Made by a program: the position numbers and the translations under genes. Under the pieces are notes generated by a model, which did no database searches, was not told the DNA's origin, and saw only the letters and a list, made by a program, of their open reading frames with translations. Below, one piece after another: positions 48,847 to 55,882 of a DNA stretch of 64,000 nucleotides (positions within the stretch are counted from its first letter, which is position 1; each line of letters begins with the position of its first letter). This DNA is from Belnapia sp. F-4-1 (GTDB lineage: Bacteria > Pseudomonadota > Alphaproteobacteria > Acetobacterales > Acetobacteraceae), in NCBI RefSeq assembly GCF_000802185.1, contig NZ_KN676113.1, positions 3,327,019-3,391,018 of the forward strand, in the 5' to 3' direction.

Positions 48847-48866
48847 AGGCCTGCCGCTGCCCGGAG

Positions 48867-48884
48867 ATGGCTGAGGCCAGCCAT
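48867..48884. terminator. Hairpin between the RTX gene and flgH
   Basis: ATGGCTG (48867-48873) pairs with CAGCCAT (48878-48884), loop of 4. It is in the 87-base convergent gap, where further GCATGC-based repeats occur. It may terminate one or both genes. Confidence 0.4.
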
Positions 48885-48933
48885 CGCATGGGGCATGCAT
48901 GGGGCAGGTGCCCGCCATCGGCGGCATGCCTCC

Positions 48934-49656
48934 CTAGAACGGCAGTACCGCATCCAGCAGCTGCTGCCCGTAGCGTGGCTGCTGCAGGTCCGAGAGGGTG
49001 CCGCGGCCGCCATAGGCGATGCGGGCCTCGGCCAGGCGGTCGTGGCGAATGGTGTTGTCGCTGGCGATGTCCTCGGGCCGGATCACCCCCTGGACGGAAA
49101 GCTCGCGCAGCTCGGCGCTGACGCGCACTTCCTGCTTGCCGGTGACGACGAGGTTGCCGTTCGGCAGCACCTGGGTGACCGTCGCGGCAAGGCGGAGATT
49201 GATCGTCTCGCCGCGCTTCACCGTGCCGTCGCCGTCGCTGGTCTGGCCGCCGGTCGCATCGAGCAGGCTCGCGGGGCTGGCGCCGCGCGGCAGCCAGCGC
49301 GTCTGCATGCCGAAGATCTGCGGGATGCCGAGGCTATCCGTGCCGGCGCGGCTGCGCTGGGTGCGGTTCTGCAGCTGGGCGTTGTCGGAGACGGTGACCA
49401 GGACCGTCACGAGGTCGCCGACCTGGGAGGCGCGCTGGTCGCGCAGGAAGGTGCGGCTGCCGGTACGCCACAGGCTGTTTGCGCCGGAGGGCGCCTCCTG
49501 CGCGCCCGGCATCGGCATGGAGACGGGGCGCCAGGCCGGGTCGGCGGTGGGGTTGCGGACCTCGGAAAGCTCTGGCGGGCGGCCGACGCGGGAAAGGCGC
49601 TCGAGCGAGCCGCAGCCGGCGAGAGCGAGGGGCAGCAGGAGGAAGGCGGCGCGCAT
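48934..49656 (-). CDS. flgH: FlgH flagellar L-ring lipoprotein
   Basis: 240 aa. The signal MRAAFLLLPLALAGCGS has a lipobox (LAGC). The L-ring anchors the rod in the outer membrane. Family blocks are RTFLRDQRASQVGDLVTVLV and LRLAATVTQVLPNGNLVVTG, then KQEVRVSAELRELSVQGVIR and PEDIASDNTI. It ends the flgF-flgG-flgA-flgH operon and starts 2 bases after flgA stops. Confidence 0.95.
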   Translation of the reverse strand: MRAAFLLLPLALAGCGSLERLSRVGRPPELSEVRNPTADPAWRPVSMPMPGAQEAPSGANSLWRTGSRTFLRDQRASQVGDLVTVLVTVSDNAQLQNRTQRSRAGTDSLGIPQIFGMQTRWLPRGASPASLLDATGGQTSDGDGTVKRGETINLRLAATVTQVLPNGNLVVTGKQEVRVSAELRELSVQGVIRPEDIASDNTIRHDRLAEARIAYGGRGTLSDLQQPRYGQQLLDAVLPF

Positions 49657-49658
49657 CG

Positions 49659-50594
49659 TCAGGGCCTCCGCAGCGGGGTGGCGCCGGGTGCGATGCGGAC
49701 CCGGCCGGGGCCGATTACCTCGCCCTCGATGACGGCGCGGCTGGCGAGGTTCATTACCGGGACGAGGCCGCCGCGCGGGCCGGCCTCCAAGGCGCGGCCC
49801 TGGGCGCTGAGGGAGAGGCCGGGGGACTCGAGAAGCATGGTGACGAGGGCGTTCCTCTCGACAAGGGCGGGCGGGCCGAGGTCGGCGAGCGCGATGGGGC
49901 TGTCGGCGGCGACGGGGCGGTGGAGCTGCTGGCCGATCACCTGGTCGGGCCGCTCGGCGAGGCCGAGGCGGGTGCGCTCGGCGCGGAGGCGGATGGGGCG
50001 CAGGTCGGCGGGGCGGGGGATCTCGCCAGCGGCGAGGCGGCGGGTGGCAGCGACGGCGGGGACGGTCTGCACGGCGCGGCCGGCAAGGCGCTGGCGCTGC
50101 ACCGGCATGCCCTCGGCCATCACCACCAGCGTGGTGGCGAAGCGGCCGGTCGTCGGGTCGAAGGCGAGGCCTTCGGCAGCGAGGCGGAGAACGGCACCGG
50201 GCGGCACCATGGGCGGCAGCAGGGGGCCAAGGTCGAGCTCGGCTTCCGCATCCATCCCGAGGCGGAGCAGCTCGGGCCGGAGGGTATCGGCGATCTCCGC
50301 CGGCATGACCGGACGGCCTGGGCGTTCGACGACGGCGCGGTCGTAGGACGAGAGCGGCCTCCAGGCGAGGCCATGGGCGCGGGCGAGGGCCATCAGCTGC
50401 GAGGCCTCCAGCACCATACGGCGGCCGGGGGCGGGGCTGGCGCCGACCGGTTGCCCGGCGCGCGGGCCGGCGCCGTCGAAGATGTCGCCGAGCAGCAGCG
50501 TCGGCGATTCGACCGTTGCGAGCGGGCGGATGCTGGCGAGGTCCTGCGCCACGGCCGGGCCGGCGAGCAGCAGGAGCAGGGCGACGGCGCGCAT
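49659..50594 (-). CDS. flgA: FlgA flagellar P-ring assembly chaperone
   Basis: 311 aa. Periplasmic helper for the P-ring. Signal MRAVALLLLLAGPAVAQ. The C-terminal SAF-type part reads RRLAAGEIPRPADLRPIRLR and then LHRPVAADSPIALADLGPP. RNALVTMLLESPGLSLSAQG and then ALEAGPRGGLVPVMNLASRA are also typical. It is longer than the E. coli FlgA, but that is normal for alphaproteobacteria. It sits 2 bases after flgG. Confidence 0.93.
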   Translation of the reverse strand: MRAVALLLLLAGPAVAQDLASIRPLATVESPTLLLGDIFDGAGPRAGQPVGASPAPGRRMVLEASQLMALARAHGLAWRPLSSYDRAVVERPGRPVMPAEIADTLRPELLRLGMDAEAELDLGPLLPPMVPPGAVLRLAAEGLAFDPTTGRFATTLVVMAEGMPVQRQRLAGRAVQTVPAVAATRRLAAGEIPRPADLRPIRLRAERTRLGLAERPDQVIGQQLHRPVAADSPIALADLGPPALVERNALVTMLLESPGLSLSAQGRALEAGPRGGLVPVMNLASRAVIEGEVIGPGRVRIAPGATPLRRP

Positions 50595-50596
50595 GG

Positions 50597-51382
50597 TCAG
50601 CGCATCCGCGAAAGGGTGGAGAGCATCTCGTCGCCCGCGGTGATGACCTTGCTGTTCATCTCGTAGGCGCGCTGAGCGGTGATGAGCTGGGTGATCTCCT
50701 GCACCACGTTGACGTTGCTGGTCTCGATGAAGCCCTGCAGCACCTGACCGTGGCCGGGCTGGCCGGCGGCGGCGAGCTGGGGCTGGCCGGAGGCGGGCGT
50801 TGCCAGCAGCATGTTGTCGCCGGTCTGCTCCAGGCCCCCTTCATTGGCGAAGATCGCGGTCTGGATCTGGCCGACATTCTGCGGGTTGGCCTGGCCGTCG
50901 AGCTTCGCCAGCACCTCGCCCGCCGCATTGATGGTGACATCCACCGCGGCGGCCGGGATGGTGATGGCGGGCAGCACCTGGAAGCCCTCCGAGGTGACCA
51001 GCTGGCCTTCTGCCGAAAGGCCGAAGGTGCCGTCGCGGGTATAGGCGATCTCGCCGGAAGGCAGCTGCACCTGGAAGAAGCCGTTGCCGCGGATGGCGAG
51101 GTCGAAGCGGTTGTCGGTCTGCGAAAGGCTGCCCTGCTCGCCGATTCGGTAGATGGCCGCCGTCTTCACGCCGAGGCCGATCTGTGCACCGGAGGGCAGG
51201 ACCGTGCCGTTCTCCGAGCTCTGCGAGCCGACGCGGCGGAGGTTCTGGTAGATCAGGTCCTCGAATTCGGCACGGCGGCGCTTGAAGCCGGTCGTGCTCA
51301 TATTGGCGATGTTGTTGGAGATGACCTCGACATTGGTTTGCTGGGCCATCATGCCGGTGGCGGCGATCTGCAAGGCGCGCAT
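50597..51382 (-). CDS. flgG: FlgG distal rod protein
   Basis: 261 aa, the usual FlgG length. The N-terminal reads MRALQIAATGMMAQQTNVEV and then ISNNIANMSTTGFKRRRAEF. The C-terminus NVNVVQEITQLITAQRAYEM, then NSKVITAGDEMLSTLSRM, is diagnostic. It forms the distal rod through periplasm and outer rings. It follows flgF by 12 bases. Confidence 0.96.
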   Translation of the reverse strand: MRALQIAATGMMAQQTNVEVISNNIANMSTTGFKRRRAEFEDLIYQNLRRVGSQSSENGTVLPSGAQIGLGVKTAAIYRIGEQGSLSQTDNRFDLAIRGNGFFQVQLPSGEIAYTRDGTFGLSAEGQLVTSEGFQVLPAITIPAAAVDVTINAAGEVLAKLDGQANPQNVGQIQTAIFANEGGLEQTGDNMLLATPASGQPQLAAAGQPGHGQVLQGFIETSNVNVVQEITQLITAQRAYEMNSKVITAGDEMLSTLSRMR

Positions 51383-51394
51383 GGGACGTTTCCT

Positions 51395-52120
51395 TTAGCT
51401 ACGGCGGCGGAGGATGCGGTCGATGGCGTTCTGCTGCCGGTCGCCCTCGCGCTCCGCGAATTGGGTGGCCAACTCGAAGTCCCGCACGTCCTGGGTGAGG
51501 CGCGTGATCTCGGTGATGGGGGAAACGTTGCTGCCCTCGACCGCACCCTGCACGAGTTGCGGGCGAGGCATGTCCTCGGGCGGACCGTCGGCGGCGTAGA
51601 GGCGGCCGCCTTCGGCACGGAGGCGCTGCGGGTCGGCGAAGCGGACGATGCGAAGCCGGCCGACGACGCCGTTCTCGCTGCGCACGGTGCCATCGCCCTG
51701 GATCTCGATTCGCGTGTCGCCGGGCCCGAAGGCGATCGGCGTGCCGCCGGCGCCGAGCACGGCATTGCCCTCCTGGTCGGTGAGGCGGCCGGTCGGGTCC
51801 AGGGTGAAGCGGCCGGCGCGGGTGTAGCGCTCGCCGCCCTCCGTCTCGACGACGAAGAAGCCTTCGCTGCGCAGGGCGACATCGAGCGGGTTGCCGGTGG
51901 TGGCGAGTGGGCCGCTGCTTGTGTCGCGCCAGGTGGCGCGGTCGAGGCTGTAGGCGATGGGCGCTTCGCCCGCGGCGGCGCAGCTCAGCCGGGTAGCGAA
52001 GAGCGGGCGCTCGGCACGGTAGGCAGGCGTGTCGGCATTGGCGATGTTGTTCGCCAGCACCTGCGTCGCCCGCATCTGGGCACTGAGGCGGGACAGAATG
52101 ATGTAGCCGGGCTGGTCCAT
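51395..52120 (-). CDS. flgF: FlgF proximal rod protein
   Basis: 241 aa. The start is MDQPGYIILSRLSAQMRATQ, followed by VLANNIANADTPAYRAERPL. The C-terminus reads VQGAVEGSNVSPITEITRL. The start at 52120 has AGGAG upstream and follows a sigma54 element closely (52148-52162). It heads the flgFGAH operon. Confidence 0.93.
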   Translation of the reverse strand: MDQPGYIILSRLSAQMRATQVLANNIANADTPAYRAERPLFATRLSCAAAGEAPIAYSLDRATWRDTSSGPLATTGNPLDVALRSEGFFVVETEGGERYTRAGRFTLDPTGRLTDQEGNAVLGAGGTPIAFGPGDTRIEIQGDGTVRSENGVVGRLRIVRFADPQRLRAEGGRLYAADGPPEDMPRPQLVQGAVEGSNVSPITEITRLTQDVRDFELATQFAEREGDRQQNAIDRILRRRS

Positions 52121-52147
52121 CGTGGTCTCCTGCTGGCAGGTCCCGGG

Positions 52148-52162
52148 GCAAGGGGTGTGCCA
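52148..52162 (-). promoter_or_regulatory. Sigma54 promoter for flgFGAH
   Basis: On the minus strand this is TGGCAC-ACCCC-TTGC, a perfect RpoN core. It predicts a start of transcription near 52137, about 16 bases before the flgF start codon. Confidence 0.75.
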
Positions 52163-52240
52163 GGGATGGGCCCGGCGCAGGGCGGCGAGGACTGCCGCGG
52201 GCGGCAGGAAATGCCGGGCGGCGCGGCGCTTCCTGCCGTC

Positions 52241-52256
52241 GCAAGGCTTCCTTAAC
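52241..52256 (+). promoter_or_regulatory. CtrA-like site upstream of fliL
   Basis: GCAA-N7-TTAAC, with a perfect second half of the TTAA-N7-TTAAC consensus. It ends 45 bases before the fliL start, almost the same distance as the site before flgB. TTAA is rare in this GC-rich window. Confidence 0.45.
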
Positions 52257-52300
52257 GGCTGGGAGGCGAGACTGCCCGGAGCGATGACCTGGGGCAGGGC

Positions 52301-52786
52301 ATGTCGAGCGAGGCGAAGCCGGAGAAGCAGGAAGGCAAGGGCAAGCGTAAGCTGCTGCTCGCGGTGCCGCTGCTGCTGGCGGCGGCAGGGGCCGGGCTCT
52401 GGTTCAGCGGCATCCTGCCGAAGCTGCTGCAGGGCGGCGCGGAGGACGCCCATGCCGAGCATGCGGCGCCGCCGCCGCGGGCGCCGGTCTTCTTCGACAT
52501 GCCCGACATCGTCGCCAATCTGAGCGTCAGCGGCCGGCGGGCGAGCTACATCAAGCTGCGCAGCAAGCTGGAACTGGCGCGGGCCGAGGATGCCGCGCCG
52601 TTGCAGGCGGCGATGCCGCGGCTGCTCGACCTCTTCACCACCTACCTGCGGGAACTGCGGCCGGAGGAGCTGCGTGGCAGCAGCGGCACGCAGCGCCTGC
52701 GCGAGGAGCTGATCGCGCGCGCCAACCTGGCGGCGCCGCCGGCCCGCGTGACCGACATCCTCTTCACGGAGCTGTTGCTGCAATGA
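52301..52786 (+). CDS. fliL: FliL flagellar basal body-associated protein
   Basis: 161 aa. Single-span inner-membrane protein that supports stator function. After a Lys-rich start it has the helix LLLAVPLLLAAAGAGLWF, then a periplasmic domain with FFDMPDIVANLSVSGRRASY and then IKLRSKLELARAED. The tail with LFTELLLQ matches FliL. Its stop overlaps the fliM start. It heads a seven-gene operon that runs to 58650. Confidence 0.93.
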   Translation: MSSEAKPEKQEGKGKRKLLLAVPLLLAAAGAGLWFSGILPKLLQGGAEDAHAEHAAPPPRAPVFFDMPDIVANLSVSGRRASYIKLRSKLELARAEDAAPLQAAMPRLLDLFTTYLRELRPEELRGSSGTQRLREELIARANLAAPPARVTDILFTELLLQ

Positions 52787-53844
52787 GCGCCGAAGAAGAC
52801 GACATGGCTGCCGCCTGGGGCGAGGCACTGGAGGCGGAGGCCGCGCCGGAGAGCGCGCCGGCCGCGCTGACGCCGGATGCAACGCGCGTGCTGAACCAGC
52901 AGGAGATCGACAGCCTGCTCGGCTTCGGCGGCGGCGCGCAGCAGGAGGAGGAGCAGTCCGGCATCCAGCGCATCGTCAGCGCCGGCCTCGTTTCCTACGA
53001 GCGCCTGCCGATGCTGGAGATCATTTTCGACCGGCTCGTGCGCATCATGTCCACCTCGCTGCGTAACTTCACCAGCGACAATGTCGAGGTCTCGATCGAC
53101 AGCATCGTCTCGCTGCGCTTCGGCGACTACCTGAACAGCGTGCCGCTGCCGGCGATGCTCGCCGTCTTCAAGGTGGAGGAGTGGGACAATTACGGGCTGA
53201 TCGTGGTGGGCAGCGCGCTGATCTATTCGGTCGTGGACGTGCTGCTCGGCGGGCGGCGTGGCACCGCGGCGATGCGGATCGAGGGGCGGCCCTACACAAC
53301 GATCGAGCGGACGCTGGTGGAGCGGCTCATCACCGTGGTTCTGGCCGACCTGTCGGACGCCTTCAGCCCGCTGTCGCCGGCACATTTCCGCTTTGAACGG
53401 CTGGAGGTCAATCCGCGCTTCGCGGCCGTGTCGCGGCTGTCAAATGCCTGCATCCTGTCGCGGCTCCGGGTCGACATGGAGGACCGCGGCGGCAAGATCG
53501 AGCTGCTGCTGCCCTATGCAACGCTGGAGCCGATCCGTGAGTTGCTGCTGCAACAGTTCATGGGAGAGAAATTCGGCCGCGACAGCATCTGGGAGACGCA
53601 CCTCGCCGAGGAGCTGCGGCATACCGAGATGTCGATGGACGTCGTCCTCGACGAGCAGACCATGCCCTTGGCGGCGGTGATGTCGCTGCAGCGCGGCGAC
53701 CGCATCACGCTGAACACCGCGCCCGGGGCGCCGGTGCAGCTGCGCTGCGGCGACGTGACGATGTTCGAGGCGGAGCTCGGCCGGCGGGAGAACCGCATGG
53801 CCGTCCGCATCACGCGCGAGCTGCGGCAAAAGGCGGAGGCGTGA
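52783..53844 (+). CDS. fliM: FliM flagellar motor switch protein
   Basis: 353 aa. The CheY-binding N-terminus includes LNQQEIDSLLGFGGG. The middle domain shows DRLVRIMSTSLRNFTSDNVE, then FGDYLNSVPLPAMLAVFKVE, and the C-terminal SpoA-like domain FEAELGRRENRMAVRITREL. It forms the C-ring with FliG and FliN, neither of which is in this window. Both ends are coupled to neighbours by overlap. Confidence 0.96.
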   Translation: MSAEEDDMAAAWGEALEAEAAPESAPAALTPDATRVLNQQEIDSLLGFGGGAQQEEEQSGIQRIVSAGLVSYERLPMLEIIFDRLVRIMSTSLRNFTSDNVEVSIDSIVSLRFGDYLNSVPLPAMLAVFKVEEWDNYGLIVVGSALIYSVVDVLLGGRRGTAAMRIEGRPYTTIERTLVERLITVVLADLSDAFSPLSPAHFRFERLEVNPRFAAVSRLSNACILSRLRVDMEDRGGKIELLLPYATLEPIRELLLQQFMGEKFGRDSIWETHLAEELRHTEMSMDVVLDEQTMPLAAVMSLQRGDRITLNTAPGAPVQLRCGDVTMFEAELGRRENRMAVRITRELRQKAEA

Positions 53845-54275
53845 GCATGGGCTGGTACGAATGGTCGGCGCAGCTGCTGCTGATCGGGCTGCTGGTGGCG
53901 GCGATTCCCTGCATCCTCAAGCTGGAGCGGACGCTGGCCGCGGTGCGGCGCGACCGCGAGGCGCTGGAGGTCAGCGCGGCGGGCCTCGGCGAGGCGACGC
54001 GGATGGCGGAGGCGGCTTCGCTGCGGCTGCGGGCGACGGCAGAGGGCGCGGGACGGCAGGTGGCCGAGCGGCTGGCAACGGCCGAGCCGATGCGGGACGA
54101 CCTGCGCTATCTCGTGGAGCGGGCCGAAGGGCTGGCGGACCGGCTGGAGGGCCTTGTCCGCACCGCGCGGCCGATGGCCGCACCAGACCCGGCCATCGCC
54201 GCGCCGAGCCAGGCCGAGCGGGACCTGCTGCGGGCCTTGAGCCAGGGCCTGGCCGGCGCGCGGGGGGGACGATGA
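53841..54275 (+). CDS. DUF6468-type membrane protein of the flagellar operon
   Basis: 144 aa. One N-terminal membrane helix (LLLIGLLVAAIPCILKLE) is followed by a long helix/coiled coil (TLAAVRRDREALEVSAAGLG). The family is known from alphaproteobacterial flagellar operons, with no proven function. The start is a GTG at 53841 that overlaps the fliM stop (GTGA), with an in-frame ATG at 53847. It overlaps the motE-like gene downstream. Confidence 0.75.
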   Translation: MSMGWYEWSAQLLLIGLLVAAIPCILKLERTLAAVRRDREALEVSAAGLGEATRMAEAASLRLRATAEGAGRQVAERLATAEPMRDDLRYLVERAEGLADRLEGLVRTARPMAAPDPAIAAPSQAERDLLRALSQGLAGARGGR

Positions 54276-54895
54276 TACGCTTCCGCCCTCGCCTCATGCC
54301 GGCGGCGCTCGGTGCGATCGCCTTGCTACTGGCGGCGAAGCTGGCGGCGCTGCTGCCAGCCGGCGTGCAGCCCCTGGCCGGGGCGTCCCTGGGCGTGACG
54401 CCGGCACAGGCCAGCAACCCGGCCCCGCCACCGGTGCCGGCGCAGGCCGTGGCGCCTCCGCCCGCGCCGGCGGAGCCGACAGCCGAGCAGCGGGCTGAAC
54501 GGGCGTTGCTCGAAGGGCTGCGGGCTCGGCGGGCGGAGCTCGACGGCCGCGAGCAGGCGCTGGCAGCGCGCGAGGTGGTGCTGGCCGCCGCCGAACGCCG
54601 GCTGACCCAGCGGATCGAGGAGATGACGGCGCTTCAGCAGCGCTTGCAAGCCGCCGACCAGGCGCTCGGCGCGCGCGAGGAGGCCGGCTGGCGGCAGATG
54701 GTGAAGCTTTACGAAGGCATGCGGCCGCGCGACGCGGCGGCGATCTTCGACGACCTGGAGATGCCCGTTCTGGTCCAGCTGGTGGACCGGATGCGGGAGG
54801 CGAAGGCAGCACCGGTGCTCGGCGCGATGAAGCCCGATCGCGCCCGGCTGCTGACGGCCGAGCTGGCCCGGCATCGTGCCCGGCCGACCGAGTGA
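54272..54895 (+). CDS. motE: MotE-like protein (MgtE N-domain-like)
   Basis: 207 aa. A signal/anchor (LMPAALGAIALLLAAKLAAL) is followed by a Pro-rich linker, a coiled coil (REQALAAREVVLAAAERRL) and a C-terminal MgtE-like domain (YEGMRPRDAAAIFDDLEMPV, then LVQLVDRMREAKAAPVLGAM). Such proteins chaperone MotC in Sinorhizobium. Here the operon position beside fliM suits a stator or switch accessory role. Its start overlaps the previous stop (ATGA). Confidence 0.82.
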   Translation: MIRFRPRLMPAALGAIALLLAAKLAALLPAGVQPLAGASLGVTPAQASNPAPPPVPAQAVAPPPAPAEPTAEQRAERALLEGLRARRAELDGREQALAAREVVLAAAERRLTQRIEEMTALQQRLQAADQALGAREEAGWRQMVKLYEGMRPRDAAAIFDDLEMPVLVQLVDRMREAKAAPVLGAMKPDRARLLTAELARHRARPTE

Positions 54896-54915
54896 GGACA
54901 GTCAAGGAGCCTGCG

Positions 54916-55296
54916 ATGGACAAGAACACCAACGTGCTGATCGTCGACGACTACAAGACGATGCTGCGCATCATCCGCAACCTGCTCAAGCAGCTGGAAT
55001 TCGACAATGTCGAGGAGGCTTCGGACGGGCAGGAGGCGCTGGCCAAGCTGCGCGCCGGGCAGTTCGGCTTGGTCATCAGCGACTGGAACATGCAACCGAT
55101 GACGGGCCTCGACCTGCTGAAGGAGGTGCGGGCGGATGCACGGCTGAAGGATACGCCCTTCATCATGATCACGGCCGAAAGCAAGACGGAGAACGTAGTG
55201 GCGGCGAAGGCGGCCGGCGTCTCCAACTACATCGTCAAGCCCTTCAACGCCGAGACTTTGCGCGGCAAGATCGAGAAGGTGCTGACCCATGCCTGA
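54916..55296 (+). CDS. cheY: CheY-type response regulator
   Basis: 126 aa receiver domain. The acidic pocket is in VLIVDDYKTMLRIIRNLL, the phospho-acceptor Asp in VISDWNMQPMTGLDLLKEV, the Thr/Ser switch in PFIMITAESKTENVVAAKAA and the Lys in NYIVKPFNAETLRG. It carries signals to FliM. The start at 54916 has AAGGAG upstream. It overlaps cheZ by 8 bases. Confidence 0.95.
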   Translation: MDKNTNVLIVDDYKTMLRIIRNLLKQLEFDNVEEASDGQEALAKLRAGQFGLVISDWNMQPMTGLDLLKEVRADARLKDTPFIMITAESKTENVVAAKAAGVSNYIVKPFNAETLRGKIEKVLTHA

Positions 55297-55882
55297 CGGC
55301 CAGGCCGGCGGAGACCGGATCGAGGCCGCGGTTCGGGCGGTGCTCGGCAGCCTCTCGGGCGACATGACGGTGACCGAGGCGGCGCTTCTCGGCGAGCTCG
55401 AGGCGCTCGGTCGCGAGGTGGCGCGGGCGAAGAGCGAGATCGCCGCGCTCCGCGTTGACGACATCAATGCCAGCCATATCCCGACCGCGACGGATGAGCT
55501 GGATGCGGTCGTTAACCATACCGCGACGGCGACCAACGAGATCCTCGATTGCTGCGAGGTGCTCGAAGGCCTCCAGGCGCGGCTGGCGGGCGAGGATGCC
55601 GAGGCGCTGGGCGGCGCCGTCACCCGCATCTACGAGGCTTGCAGCTTCCAGGACATCACCGGCCAGCGCATTGGCAAGGTGGTCTCGGCGCTGAAGTCGA
55701 TCGAACGACGGGTGGCGGCGGTGACGCAAAGCTTCGGCCGTGGCGAGAGCGCCCCACTCGCGGAGCAGGAGGAGCCCGCGGCACCACGGACCGAGGGCGA
55801 GGAACTGGCCAACGGGCCGCAGCTGCCGGGGGCTGGCACCTCCCAGGCGGAGATCGACCGGTTGCTGGCGAGTTTCGACTGA
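55289..55882 (+). CDS. cheZ: CheZ protein phosphatase
   Basis: 197 aa. Dephosphorylates CheY-P. Its long helices carry DELDAVVNHTATATNEILDC, then CSFQDITGQRIGKVVSALKS, which has the conserved Asp/Gln catalytic residues. A disordered linker leads to the C-terminal CheY-binding peptide (AEIDRLLASFD). It overlaps cheY at the start and its stop shares bases with the next start (TGATG). Confidence 0.93.
   Translation: MPDGQAGGDRIEAAVRAVLGSLSGDMTVTEAALLGELEALGREVARAKSEIAALRVDDINASHIPTATDELDAVVNHTATATNEILDCCEVLEGLQARLAGEDAEALGGAVTRIYEACSFQDITGQRIGKVVSALKSIERRVAAVTQSFGRGESAPLAEQEEPAAPRTEGEELANGPQLPGAGTSQAEIDRLLASFD

Noticed and set aside
46345-48927. 860-codon minus-strand frame opposite the MocR and RTX genes
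   Set aside because: Both plus-strand genes have clear domains and ribosome sites. The minus frame has none.
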